Assembly: GCF_964340395.1 (NCBI RefSeq)
Contig: NC_135567.1
Span: forward strand, 19,182,806 to 19,246,805
Reading direction: 5' to 3'
Length of the DNA: 64,000 bases
Source of the DNA: Glandiceps talaboti
Taxonomy: Eukaryota; Hemichordata; Enteropneusta; Spengelidae
Below the pieces are notes generated by a model that was given only the letters and a program-made list of their open reading frames with translations, had not been told where the DNA came from and searched no databases. Numbering within the stretch: the first letter of the stretch is position 1; every line of letters starts with the position of its first letter. Position numbers and translations under genes: made by a program. This document shows positions 35,908-59,200 of this stretch, piece by piece.

Positions 35908-36407
35908 GCTCATAATTAGAGAGTATAAAAAGTATACAATATTTCATCGATCTACTGTGTAAGCAATGACGGTCGGTTCCCTTACGAAGCAAAATTACAT
36001 GTTTACCTAAAAATGACAATTTTTATGCCAATAACACGATTTGCCAAAATAGAAACCACAACTTGTGACAAATCAAAATTAGTTTGTCCAATTCATTTAA
36101 AACAAATCAAAATTGAATCAAGACAAACTTAAACAAGGTAAACAAACCGAACCAGGGCAAAAAAAAAGCACCTTTACTAGGTTTTCTACTTGAATAAAGA
36201 AAGTTGACAAATTATTTCCGTCCTACGTATATGTACAATACCAAATCGTTTGATACGCGCGTTTTTATTTTCCCCGAATTAATATTATTGAGTTACAAAC
36301 ACAGACTTTGTCGATGCTGTGTCACGGTCATAATACACGTGACTATATCTTAAGCAACAAAGTTTCAATAAGAACGCGGGAAGCGTGGTCCTCGCGCGAG
36401 CGTCGTC

Positions 36408-36427
36408 GGCAACCATGGTAACCATGG
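36408..36427. promoter_or_regulatory. Tandem RFX-like half-sites upstream of DYNLT5
   Basis: GGCAACCAT and GGTAACCAT as direct repeats ~105 bp before the DYNLT5-like ATG. Each matches an X-box half-site (GGYAAC); a full inverted X-box is not formed here. Confidence 0.35.
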
Positions 36428-36530
36428 CTCGACCGATCGAACGCGCAGACGAATGTTGAGATTTGTGATCGGTCATTTCTCTTTTGGCTTTTTATCGTTG
36501 TAATTTCGATTTCTACTATTTCCAACAACA

Positions 36531-47113
<10,583 letters not shown>

Positions 47114-47319
47114 AGTAGAATTTACACACAGTTAAAGGTTCTTGATCAAAGTTTATTAACAGAAGGTTAAGGTGTCTAGCCACTGGTTTAGTATTTTCAT
47201 TGGTTGATTTGAACCATAAGTGGAGACAAGATCAACCAACAAATATACTTTGTTATTTTGGCACCTATTAAACCACATTATTTTGATTGTTGTCAGTTTT
47301 TAATTTTACTTGTTATCAC

Positions 47320-49400
47320 TGAGCTAGTCTGGTGTTAACATAGGACTGGTGTAGACATTAACCTTTTCAGTTGCGAACACATTCCTGGTGAGGTGTTAGT
47401 GCCAGCCTGGTGTTAGCACTGAGCTAGTCTGGTATTAACATAGGACTGGTGTAGACATTAACCCTCCCAGTTGCTAACACATACTGGTGAGGTGTTAGTG
47501 CCAGCCTAGTGTTAACACTGAGCTAGTCTGGTGTTAACATAGGACTGGTGTCAACATTAACCCTTCCAGTTGCTAACACATACTGGTGAGGTGTTAGTGC
47601 CAGCCTAGTGTTAGCACTGAGCTAGTCTGGTGTTAACATAGGACTGGTGTCAACATTAACCCTTCCAGTTGCTAACACATACTGGTGAGGTGTTAGTGCC
47701 AGCCTAGTGTTAGCACTGAGCTAGTCTGGTGTTAACATAGGACTGGTGTCAACATTAACCCTTCCAGTTGCTAACACATACTGGTGAGGTGTTAGTGCCA
47801 GCCTAGTGTTAGCACTGAGCTAGTCTGGTGTTAACATAGGACTGGTGTCAACATTAACCCTTCCAGTTGCTAACACATACTGGTGAGGTGTTAGTGCCAG
47901 CCTAGTGTTAGCACTGAGCTAGTCTGGTGTTAACATAGGACTGGTGTCAACATTAACCCTTCCAGTTGCTAACACATACTGGTGAGGTGTTAGTGCCAGC
48001 CTAGTGTTAGCACTGAGCTAGTCTGGTGTTAACATAGGACTGGTGTCAACATTAACCCTTCCAGTTGCTAACACATACTGGTGAGGTGTCAGTGCCAGCC
48101 TAGTGTTAGCACTGAGCTAGTCTGGTGTTAACATAGGACTGGTGTCGACATTAACCCTTCCAGTTGCTAACACATACTGGTGAGGTGTTAGTGCCAGACT
48201 AGTATTAGCACTGAGCTAGTCAGGTGTTAACATAGGACTGGTGTAGACATTAACCCTTCCAGTTGCTAACACATACTGGTGAGGTATTAGTACCAGCCTA
48301 GTGCTAGCACTGAGCTAGTCTGGTGTTAACATGGCGTTGGTGTAGGCAGTAACCCTTCCAGTTGCGAACACATACTGTACTGGTGAGGTGTTACTACGAG
48401 CATATAGTGTTAGCACTGGTGCTTGTGCAGGCATTGACTGTTCCAGTTGCTAACACATACTGGTGAGGTGTTAGTGTCAGCCTAGTGTTAGCACTGAGCT
48501 AGTCTGGTGTTAACATAGGACTGGTGTCAACATTAACTCTTGCAGTTGCTAACACATACTGGTGAGATGTTAGTGCCAGCCTAGTGTTAGCACTGAGCTA
48601 GTCTGGTGTTAACATAGGACTGGTGTCAACATTAACTCTTGCAGTTGCTAACACATACTGGTGAGATGTTAGTGCCAGCCTAGTGTTAGCACTGAGCTAG
48701 TCTGGTGTTAACATAGGACTGGTGTCAACATTAACTCTTGCAGTTGCTAACACATACTGGTGAGATGTTAGTGCCAGCCTAGTGTTAGCACTGAGCTAGT
48801 CTGGTGTTAACATAGGACTGGTGTCAACATTAACTCTTGCAGTTGCTAACACATACTGGTGAGATGTTAGTGCCAGCCTAGTGTTAGCACTGAGCTAGTC
48901 TGGTGTTAACATAGGACTGGTGTCAACATTAACTCTTGCAGTTGCTAACACATACTGGTGAGATGTTAGTGCCAGCCTAGTGTTAGCACTGAGCTAGTCT
49001 GGTGTTAACATAGGGCTGGTGTAGACATTAACCCTACCAGTTGCTAACACATACTGGTGAGGTGTTAGTGCCAGCCTAGTGCTAGCACTGAGCTAGTCTG
49101 GTGTTAACATAGGACTGGTATAGACATTAACCCTACCAGTTGCTAACACATACTGGTGAGGTGTTAGTGTCAGCCTAGTGTTAGCACTGAGCTAGTCTGG
49201 TGTTAACATAGGACTGGTGTAGACATTAACCCTACCAGTTGCTAACACATACTGGTGAGGTGTTAGTGCCAGCCTAGTGCTAGCACTGAGCTAGTCTGGT
49301 GTTAACATAGGACTGGTATAGACATTAACCCTACCAGTTGCTAACACATACTGGTGAGGTGTTAGTGCCAGCCTAGTGTTAATATAGAGCTGGGGAAGGC
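47320..49400. repeat. 99-bp minisatellite, about 21 units
   Basis: Unit: GTTAGTGCCAGCCTAGTG, TTAGCACTGAGCTAGTCTGG, TGTTAACATAGGACTGGTG, TCAACATTAACCCTTCCAG, TTGCTAACACATACTGGTG. Period checked as 99 bp. Central units are nearly identical; the ends are diverged. Starts ~200 bp after the dynein light chain stop. Confidence 0.97.
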
Positions 49401-49409
49401 ATAAACCTT

Positions 49410-50150
49410 TACAGTTTCTAACACCAGCTTGTGAAGAGCAATTCAAACCCACATTTGGTGCATTTTCAGACTGCGAGATATGCCATGTTGTTCTGCCCTG
49501 ACAGATGTGGGAGGAGTTGACCGAAGCATGAGGGTGCCCTGTCATGGTGTATCTTGCAGACTAATTCATTTTTGAACTACATGTATTTCAAAATCAATAT
49601 TCATTTTTTCATCCTCACAACCACAGCCTCTTTTACAGCACCGTCATAGACACACCACCAAAGGTTATTTCGCAGTGTTGTAGAAGAAATAAGAGCTCTG
49701 GTTTGCTAGAATGTATTTCATACATGCCTTTAAGTAACAGACAAACATATTAACAGTTTAAAAAAGTTTTATTTCAATATTACGAAATATAAAGAAAAGT
49801 CAAGCTAGGCAAAATTTCTAGAGATAAATCGATTATTTCAAATGTAAGGTACAAAACACCAAAGAAAGTAAGTATTTGTTGAACAAAAACGTTTGATAAA
49901 TTCTAAATAATATTTCATGCATCATCTTGTACATAAATTTAAAACAGTCAAACACAGCACAGTCCTGATCTGAGGTTTATTCAGCATTAAATTTGTTTTT
50001 CATCCACGGATTGTAATTTTTGTTCTATACCAGTACAATGATGCAAAATTTATTCAAATTGTTGAGAGCACAAGAGAACTAAACTGAGAAAGTGTTCATT
50101 TTGATGACAAGGGTAAATTTACACAAACAGTTATCTCCAATGCACTTGCA
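49410..50150. other. Intergenic, nothing recognised
   Basis: One GAGGGTGCCCTGTCATGG module near 49530; otherwise AT-rich, no gene supported. Confidence 0.5.
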
Positions 50151-50155
50151 TACAC

Positions 50156-50425
50156 TTATTGCCTTGCCTTATTTGGGCACTAGTAGACATCTATCGCCTT
50201 GCCTTATTTGGGCACTAGTAGACATCTATTACCTTGCCTTATTTGGGCACTAGTAGACATCTATTGCCTTGCCTTATTTGGGCACTAGTAGACATCTATT
50301 ACCCATAATGCTGTTATGTAGCAACCATTTTCCCGAGGCTGAGAGCTGTGGGGAATAGTTGCTACAGAACAGCATTATGGGTAATATGTCTACTAGTGCC
50401 CGAATATGACAAGGCAATAAGTTAT
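50156..50425. mobile_element. Foldback element with a tandemly expanded arm
   Basis: The right arm (50357-50425) is the inverse of the left inner arm (ATTACCCATAATGCTGTT; GTAGCAACCATTTTCCC). The outer piece of the left arm (TTGCCTTATTTGGGCACTAG plus TAGACATCTATT) is present four times, 35 bp apart, but once on the right. Confidence 0.85.
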
Positions 50426-50459
50426 ATAACACATCACAATCTCTTGCAAATATTCTTAC

Positions 50460-50600
50460 TGATATGTGAGGGCGCCCTGTCACGGCATACTTTACCGATG
50501 TGTGACAGAGCCCTGTCACGGCATACTTTACCAATGTGTGACAGAGCCCTGTCACGGCATACTTTACCGATGTGTGACAGCGCCCCATCATGGCATACTT
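50460..50600. repeat. 36-bp minisatellite, 4 units (GAGGGCGCCC-module relative)
   Basis: Units of CCGATGTGTGACAGAGCCC and TGTCACGGCATACTTTA. The first unit still reads GTGAGGGCGCCCTGTCACGG. Confidence 0.9.
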
Positions 50601-50609
50601 TACAGACTA

Positions 50610-51900
50610 GCTATACCTCAGATCTCATAGTTACTAGCACAGGTTTCAGTAAGTGGCATAACATCATAATTTTGAGTAAGAAACAAAAATAATACTGCAG
50701 AATCACGTTCAGATCTGGACTGTGCATTTTTAATACTGGCAAACACCCGTTTTTTAACAGTAAGCTACAAAATATGGCAGTCAACATAAATGGCACAAAA
50801 TCATACAAAAATCACTTCTTGACAAAGTTTACAAAGTTAAAGTGTTCTCCATAATGACATACACATGATGTGTAATTACCCAAATCTACATTATCCACTC
50901 AAGTTCATTGCTACATTGAAAACTATTTTAGGTTGAGAGGGGAGGAAAGTTTATAACAAAGTGAATCAGAATATGTTCTTTATAACAATAAACATATGAT
51001 GGGTAATTAATTACCCCAATCTACATTATGAACTCAAGGTTGGTACTTCACTGTAAATTATTTGCGACTGAATATCGGTTCAGAGGAAAGTTTACAACAA
51101 AGTGAAAGTGTTCTTCATACCAGCTCAATGTGATCTGCAATTACCCAAATATACGTTATACGTTCATAAAACTTATTTTAGGTTCCGGGGAGGGGAGTTT
51201 ACAACAAAGTAAGTGTTCATTCTATGATGTGTAATCACCCAAATCTACAGTATAAACTGAAGTTCATGGCTACAGTGAAAGCTATTTTAGGTTGAGGGGG
51301 AGGGGGGGGGGAGATTTACAACAAAGTGAAAGTGTTCTTCACAACAATCACCCAGATCTACATCATCAAGTCAAGATTACTTTAGTCTGAAAAGTCTACG
51401 TTTTAAAAGAAGAATAATTCTCATCAAAGAATCCATTCCGAATAATACACAACATACATCATTTTTTTACTCACCAAAATTTCAATCTTACCCAAAATAT
51501 TAATAAATTTTAGTTTGATACAGCAATAGTTAAATTTTAAGTCTAGCGACTCATGGTGACAAGACCCCCTATGTCACTCATATTTCACTTAGCTGAATGA
51601 AGAAAATATTGGGATATAATATCTAAAAACTCTTGCCACATAACTACAAAGAATAATAATCAAAATCTGAATATTAGAAATATAAAATTTCTGAGTAATA
51701 TTTGACAAAATATACAGACTTATATCTTAGGAAGTAATAGAGTATGAAAGAAGATTTTAGGTTCAAATTTTTTCAAAATTCAAAATAATAATAAATGTGA
51801 CTTTCTTAAAGAAAAAAAGTAGTTCTTTATGCATTTTATGAATCCAAGCCTCTGGGTATATACAACAATTTATTAAGTTTAAGGTTAGGCCAAAAAAAAG
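50610..51900. repeat. Degenerate ~140-bp repeats with TTTACAACAAAGTG
   Basis: Three or four diverged copies between about 50825 and 51380, each with TTTACAACAAAGTGAAAGTG-like sequence, ACCCAAATCTACATTAT and TTTTAGGTTGAGGGG. From 51400 to 51900 nothing is recognised. Confidence 0.6.
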
Positions 51901-51921
51901 AAGGAAAAAAAAGAACTGTTT

Positions 51922-52160
51922 GTGATCAGAACATTTTGTCTAAAGTGGAGTAATGACGTAATTTTTTTTTTTAATTCTCAACAAATCTGTCACTCAATCT
52001 ACTATTTATAACAGTTACTGTTCTTTTTATTTAGTTCTTTACAGCAAGTGTGTATATCGGGCAGATGTCATTTGCTTGTTCATGATTGGCTTTGCAGGTG
52101 TCTTCACTGAAGTAGGGAGGGTTATTTTAGGATTTTCTCCTGGATCTGCAGACTGCATGG
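51922..52160. repeat. Dispersed repeat L, copy 2
   Basis: Closely matches 3580-3813 in the last coronin intron; same orientation. Confidence 0.75.
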
Positions 52161-52639
52161 TAACAAATGAGGTGAACCTTCATACCCCTCCCCCCGCAAG
52201 CCTTTTTAAAACCCTTAACCCCTAACTTACAATTCTGTTTTGTTTTGTTTTTTGGTATTTGATGGTTTTTTTTATTGACACATCTGCATAAGTATCATAT
52301 TACACTTGCTTTCAGGTGTAAACAATTTTACTCCTTAGTATTTCAGTACAAATGTGGCTAGATTCTTCTAGTTTTGCACCATGAATGGGCCTTTTTTGAC
52401 AATTTTATTTTTTGTAGTGCGTGCCACGAGGTTAGTGTAAACAACACGACAGTAAAGGAATAACAATATTTTTGTTTATCTCTTATCAAGTTACAAATTT
52501 CAATTAATGATAATTTTATGTTATTTTTCAATTTTTCAAGTAAGGTATGCACTGTTCTCCTGATAGAGCTGAACACAACGTATCTTAATATAGTGGTTTA
52601 GATAGAGTTGAACAACAGAAAGTATCTTGACAGCTAAAA

Positions 52640-52985
52640 ACTATCACTAACAACCCCTACAATAGAATAGAATGATCCTTATAAGTAGTCACTGACAACC
52701 CCTACAATAGAATAGAATGATCCTTCATAGCTAAAGTCACTGACAGCCCCTGCATATAGAATGGAATGATCTTTCATAGCTAGTCACTGCAACCCCTACA
52801 ATAGAATGGAATGATCCTTCATAGCTAAACAGTAACTGACAACCCCAACAACAGAATAGAATGATCCTTTATAGATAACCACTGTCGACAACCACTATAA
52901 TAGAATGGAATGATCCTTCATAGCTAAAGTCACTGACAACCCCTATAATAGAATGGAATGATCCTTCATAACTAACCACTCTGCT
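52640..52985. repeat. ~47-bp minisatellite, about 7 units
   Basis: Units of CACTGACAACCCCTACAATAG and AATGGAATGATCCTTCATAG. Confidence 0.92.
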
Positions 52986-53224
52986 TTTAAATCCATGTAG
53001 ATACATATCTGCTAATTTTTATTTCAAAATTCCCATTTTTCCTTACTCCATCATATACATGACTGTAGCAAGCTGTACTGGGATATCAAAGCAAGCAGTT
53101 TTTAGAAGCATACGACTAAATTAAATGAAATTACCTAACTAGCTGAACCTAACAATAACATTGTGGTTTTTTTCAACAATTGCAGCATAGCTAAGAATCA
53201 ATCATAGGTGTAATCATGGATCCT

Positions 53225-53690
53225 CCCCTTGGTGGCTACACTTAACCATCACTTGTAAATTGACTGAACTCAAACCTGGTATCAAGATATAACTTATAAA
53301 TTAACTGATGATGTCATTTATATAATTAGTATACCGCCCTCTAGTGTCTACTACTGTAGCACACTTTACCATCACATGAAATTGACTGAACTCAAACCTG
53401 GTATCAAGATATAACTCATAAATGATCTGATGATGTCATTTATATAATTAGTATACCGCCCTCTCGTGTCTACTTACTGATGTAAACTTAACCATCACTT
53501 GCAATTGATGACTGAACTCAAACCTGATATAAGGATATAACTTATAAATGATCTGATGATGTCATTTATATAATTAGTATACCGCCCTCTAGTGTCTACT
53601 ACTGTAGCACACTTTACCATCACTTGCAATTAACTGAACTCAAACCTAGTATAACTTATAAATGATCTGATGATGTCATTTATCATACAT
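53225..53690. repeat. ~120-bp tandem repeat, 3-4 units
   Basis: Units with ACCGCCCTCTAGTGTCTAC, TGAACTCAAACCTGGTATC and CTGATGATGTCATTTATAT. Confidence 0.92.
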
Positions 53691-53714
53691 ATCAATAAAT
53701 GTACATGAACTCCC

Positions 53715-53825
53715 TACCATGCATGCAATCAATCATTCTAACAATGCTGGAAAACACATTGTGATGTCATGCAATAAATCATTCTAACAATGCCGGAAAA
53801 CACATTGTGATGTCATGCATCGACA
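53715..53825. repeat. Tandem pair, ~51-bp unit
   Basis: Two units of AATCATTCTAACAATGC plus CGGAAAACACATTGTGATG. Confidence 0.9.
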
Positions 53826-54125
53826 TTATACAAGAATAGTAAATCAATGGGTTTTTTTATCAGTTTTTCAAGGAAGCAAAAATCTTATAAACTCAGTTTG
53901 TGCCACTTTTAATTTTTTTCAGTGAGAGAAACTGTCATATTTTACTAGATTTTCCCTCTCTTTGGAAACCTTAGCAAAAATAGTGATTATTAGTTCTTGT
54001 ATGACAACCAAGGGTTGTTATTAGCTATGAGTTATGTTTCACCTGTTGACAGACTTTGTGAAACTGTCTGTTTGCTGGTTTTACCACTAACACGTCATCA
54101 CTTGTACACTACTGAGCAATAACCA

Positions 54126-54610
54126 GGTTGCATACACAAAATGCTACAAGAAAACAATATCCAGTCATTACAGGAATAGAGAAGAGAACTCCGCCTCACT
54201 CTCTTGTTCAAAGTTGCTGAGGGTCAAATACCGGCCATACAACCCGATACATATCTCACACCACAAAGACAAAAGCGTGCCATCAAACCAACGAAATTCG
54301 GAGATTATTTACATAACAACCCCGTGGAAAAATACGCTACAAACAACACTCGCTGCTACCAGATACCCCATTGCAAAACAGACATGTACAGGAACTCATT
54401 CTTTCCAAGAACTATCACTGACTGGAACAAACTAGATAACGACCTGGTAACATCAAGATCGGTGGATGCCTTTAAAGCATCCATCCAGCGGAAGTAAGGG
54501 ACTGTTTGCCCTCCTCTTCCGTTGATCATATGCCAGAAATTGGTTCTTCAACGTAATTGAACTGATACTGATAAAGTCAGCAAATACTAATAAACAATTT
54601 GAAAAAAAAA
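54126..54610 (+). pseudogene. LINE (non-LTR retrotransposon) 3' end, dead fragment
   Basis: Encodes the C-terminal tail typical of LINE reverse transcriptase proteins: MLQENNIQSLQE, then RRELRLTLLFKVAEGQI, and MYRNSFFPRTITDWNKL near the end, stopping at 54497. A TAG at 54177-54179 interrupts the frame between the first two pieces. A short 3' UTR and an A-run (54601-54609) follow, as expected for 5'-truncated LINE insertions. The reverse transcriptase core and endonuclease are absent. CR1/Jockey/RTE-like by tail; the exact clade cannot be set. Confidence 0.85.
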
Positions 54611-54689
54611 TAGCAAAATTAGTTCTTGTATCAAAACCAGGGACTGTCAAACTGTCTGTTGGCTTAACTGCTACAGTGCTAGTGCATGT

Positions 54690-55255
54690 TATCACCACTA
54701 CACCACCTAATGGTAAAGCTAGCACACGTTGTCGCCACTACACCACCTAATGGTAAAGCTAGCACACGTTGTCGCCATGGTGCCACCGAGTGGTAAAGCT
54801 AGCGCATGTTATCGCCATGATGCCACTAAATGGTAAAGCTAGCGATCATTATCGCCACGATGCCACCGAGTGGTAAAGCTAGCACATGTTGTTGCCACGA
54901 TGCCACCGAGTGGCAAAGCTAGTGTACATTATCACGACAATGCCACCGAGTGGCAAAGCTAGCGATCATTATCGCCACGATGCCACTGAGTGGTAAAGCT
55001 AGCGTACGTTAACGCCACGGTGTCACCGAGTGGTAAAGCTAGCTCACGTTATCGTCACGCTACCACCGAGTGGTAAAGCTAGCGTACATTATCGCCACAA
55101 TGCCACCGAGTAGTGGCAAAGCCAGCACACGTTGTTGCCACGATGCCACCGAGTGGCAAAGCTAGTGTACATTATCATGACAATGCCACCGAGTGGCAAA
55201 GCTAGCGATCATTATCGCCATGCTGCCACCGAGTGGCAAAGCCAGCACACGGACA
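54690..55255. repeat. ~40-bp minisatellite, about 14 units
   Basis: Units of GCCACCGAGTGGTAAAGC plus TAGCGCACGTTATCGCCACGA with many point changes. The first units read CACTACACCACCTAATGG. Confidence 0.95.
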
Positions 55256-55524
55256 GTCTGACAAAGCATGTTGACCTGAACTGGCGAAACATTACTTGTA
55301 CGAAATGAGAACCCTTGGTAGTGATACAAGAACTAATTATTGCCATATTTCACCGACCTGATAAATGTAGGAACTTAGAAAATATACCAAATGTACAGAT
55401 CACAATGTAAACTTTACAAAAATCTCCCTTTTTGTCCTTTACAAAAACATGCCTTTACTGCATCAGTTCTGCAATACTGCCATCTATGGTTATTTTTGGT
55501 AAGGATGCCATCAGTGCTTCTACA

Positions 55525-55835
55525 GAGTTCATACACTTAAAGTCACAAAATTCCATGACTTTCCAGAGTTATTCATCAGTTTTCCATGAGTATTCACATC
55601 ACTCTTGGTCACATTTTCCAGGTGTGTTCACAATGAAGTCTATTTCACACACCTATATATTAATATATTTTCAACCAATCAAATAAACACTTGACGACAT
55701 TAATGCTGATCATTCAGATGATCGTTTTTTCAAAAGTTTCCAGTCATCACCTACACTTTTCAAAGACTCTCTCAGAGCTTCTAGGAATCCTTTCAAATTC
55801 AAGGACTTTTTCAGGCGTTCCAGAAACATACGACC
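55525..55835. mobile_element. Diverged relative of family G
   Basis: GAGTTCATACACTTAAAG on the left; the right side runs through TTCAAGGACTTTTTCAGG. Same style as 8945-9204. Confidence 0.5.
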
Positions 55836-55927
55836 TAAATCCATGTACTATTTTGTGTCTACTATTGTCAAATTTTATATGTAAGATATAATATATGACA
55901 AATATCAAGCCTGAATACTAACATATA

Positions 55928-56066
55928 CCGTATTTCACTGTGTTAGCGCCCTCACTCACCCTGGTTTCAACCATTGCAATGGAGGGGTGTTTGAGCAAAC
56001 ACACACCCTTCACTTTGTGAAAAAGGTCACAACAGAAGCGCCCAGGACGCTAACACGGTTAAGTAC
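55928..56066. mobile_element. Short inverted-repeat element
   Basis: TTTCACTGTGTTAGCGCCCTC on the left and GCGCCCAGGACGCTAACACGG on the right are partly complementary; about 140 bp, GGTGTTTGAGCAAACACAC inside. Confidence 0.5.
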
Positions 56067-56285
56067 AGTGTGTATCTGCTTTAATTCAGTTTCACGTACA
56101 AGTACACATGATTTTATCGTCAAAACAACCTCTGACACGAACTTACACATTTCTAAATTTATTATTACAATATTTCGTTAAATGAAATTATTTTCAAATT
56201 CTGTGCATTTTTTCTAATTTTACATTCTTCTCCATAAAATACGCATGATTTCCAAATTCCTGAATACTTCTACGTATTTCTGTCA

Positions 56286-59200
56286 CTATCGTCGACGACT
56301 GCGGTATGGGGAGCGTGAACGAGACCGAGAACGTGAACGACTATAGGAGCGACTGTATCGTCTCCTGTCTCGCTTGGAATCGTAACGATCATAACGATCA
56401 TACCGATCCCTGTCGCGATAACTGCTGCTACTTCCATAACGATTCCGACCGCCACCATAGTTACCACCACCTCCATAGTTACCACCGCCTCCATAGTTGT
56501 CCCTTCGGTTAAAGTCATCATTTCGTCGACCTCCGCCATAGAATGATCGGCCAGCGTCTCTGAAATGACAAATAAAGGAAGTTCTTAAAACCCGAAGTTC
56601 AAAGTTCAAAACAACGACTTCAAAATGACATCATAGTCATAAACACAGACTGTGATCATCTGCTGATGACTTAGTCTTCAATGGGGCCGCCAGTAACATG
56701 TTTCCCAATCTACTCTGTTTAACTCGCTATCTGTCGTTCTTGACTCACTACATGCTTGTAATGCCATCAACGACAACAACAAAATCTACCTCAGTTCCCC
56801 AGTTATTTTACCAGGGTTCTTTACCAGTGTTTTCATTAGGGTGGTAAGCTGGCAAAATCTACCTGAGTTCCCCAGTCATTTTACCATGGTTCCTTACCAG
56901 TGTTTTTGTTAAGGGTGGTAAGTTGGTAAAATCTAACTCAGTTGCCATGTCATTTCCCTCCTCTGTTACCATGGTTCCAAGACCTTAACAAAAACACTGT
57001 TGATGTCCATATACAGACTAGAGAAGTTACAGAACTTTTGGAAGACAGTGATAAGTTTGGAAGACAAATTGAATAAATATCTTATATAAAACATTTTACA
57101 ACAGACAACTGTAAATATACAATTCTCTTTTCCAATGAAAACCACCTTCAAGTATACACAATTTAACCTTCCAAATTGCTATTTGAGAAAAAAGAAGCAT
57201 AACCCAGAAACCTAGATATCATTGATTTTACATCTCCAAACATCCTGATTAGCTAAGGACATCTCGTCATATGGTTTGCTAGTTTGAACCCTTGAGAGGT
57301 CAAAATCTTTGCCACATCGCAGTAACATAGTCAAACCCCGAGATACAAAATCCCCCTCTAACCCCACCCTTGCATGGACACATGTTTGAATCAAGAATAT
57401 ATCCTCCCCACATGGATACTAGTATAATAAGTTTGACCCAATTCCCCAAACACACCTCTCATGGCTATAACTTTGACCCATCATCCCAAAACACCCTTCT
57501 TAGTTTGACCCACCAATACCAAAATATCCATCCCTTCCATGGACATTACTTTACTCAAAAGACCAAAAACTCATTGTCCTATGGCACAAGAATATCCAAA
57601 GTATACATATAGGTATCTGTCGCTTACAAATACTGGAGATACTAAGTAACCTCCCTTTCTCTCCCTTATCCCAAAAACACCAACAAATACTGTTCTCCAG
57701 ACCAAAGAATTTTGACCCCCTCACACAGACCTGTTGTACGCCAAAATAGGAGATGTGTACTGATCCCCATCCCTTTCTCCCTGCCAAGAATCTTTGCTCC
57801 TCCTCAGGACATGTATATATATCTGTTGCCTCAAAAATGGGAAATACTTACTCCTCCCCCTTCCCTCCTCTACTCATCCCAGCAACCCAAAAATCGTTGC
57901 TCCTCACATGAACATGGAATATGGATCTGGTGCTTACAGAAATGGGAAATACAGCCCCCCCCCCATCTACTCATCCAAGCAACCCAAAGAATCGTTGCTC
58001 CTTACATGAACAAGGTATATGTACCTGTGGCTTACAAAAATGGGGAATACTTACTGCTCCCCTCCCCCATCCCAACAACCCCACAAATCTTTGCTCCTCA
58101 GAAGGACATGGTACACACATGGTATATGCATCTGTGGCTTGCAAAAATGTGAAATACTTACTGATCTGCGACTTGGTAAGATAACAGATACGGTACAATA
58201 GGATATCTTTATATAGCTTTTAAATATATTTCACTTTATAAATCACATGATAAAAACCATTCCGTGGGCTGGCTTCATGATGATATAGATAAATATGGTT
58301 TCTCAATATATATAATAAACGTCCTTGAGTCCACCCGCTTGTTAGATAAACTTGGTTGTGACAGCGACATATATATAATATAACTATAATTTGATATATT
58401 TTTGACGGCCGGCGATGCTCGATTTATATCACTGGGGAAAAGACTGGATAAACAGTTCAAAGTCAAGTCAAAGTCAAGTTCAACATCAAGTTCAACTTGG
58501 GTAACCAACATACATGTACAGTTATTGAAATATCAATATCAATCTCAACACATGAGGAATCAAATGTCATACAATATCAAGAGATAACATTTCGCTTAGG
58601 AAATCAAAAATACAATTGTCAAATATGTAAACATCACTTCAATCAGGGAACAAAACCCAGGGTTCTCCCCAGCTTGAAAGGAACACTGGACGGTCGTTAA
58701 TATTTGCATTATTAATAATCATCAAGGGTGCGAATCCAAATTGTCACACTATTTCATATATCAAGAACAAAGATTTATCTAATGGCCTCCGACTTGTATT
58801 TCCTGGAGAGCTAAGCTGTAAACTAGACTGTAAGATACATTGTGCCACTCCGACTTACTCTCACACCGATGTGTGAGGGCGCCGTTTCACTTCATACCTT
58901 ACAGACTACATGTAGATGTACTGGGAATAATAGGGAACTTGCAATCCAGACTGAGCATGATCAGATGCAAAGGACTATGGAATTATCTGTGGTTATTGTA
59001 ATACCTAATCTTAGAGCTACCGATAAAATAAACCTCCCATAATGGTCAGAGTAACTATGAATTGATTATCTGTGGTTACAAACAATGTAACATTATTGTT
59101 TATAATGCTAATTGATCAGCATTTATTATCACATTTCCCACGATGCAACATTCAACATGACGGGTTTGCAAGTTCCCTATTGGGGGTTGTCAAATTTATT

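Larger units (their letters stand above)
53985..55350. mobile_element. Composite element with inverted ends, LINE and minisatellite inside
   Basis: The left end ATTAGTTCTTGTATGAC...CAAGGGTT is mirrored by AACCCTTGGTAGTGATACAAG...AACTAATT at 55308-55341. A second left-type end (AATTAGTTCTTGTATC) occurs at 54616 after the LINE fragment. Interpreted as an older element disrupted by a LINE insertion and a repeat expansion. Confidence 0.55.
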
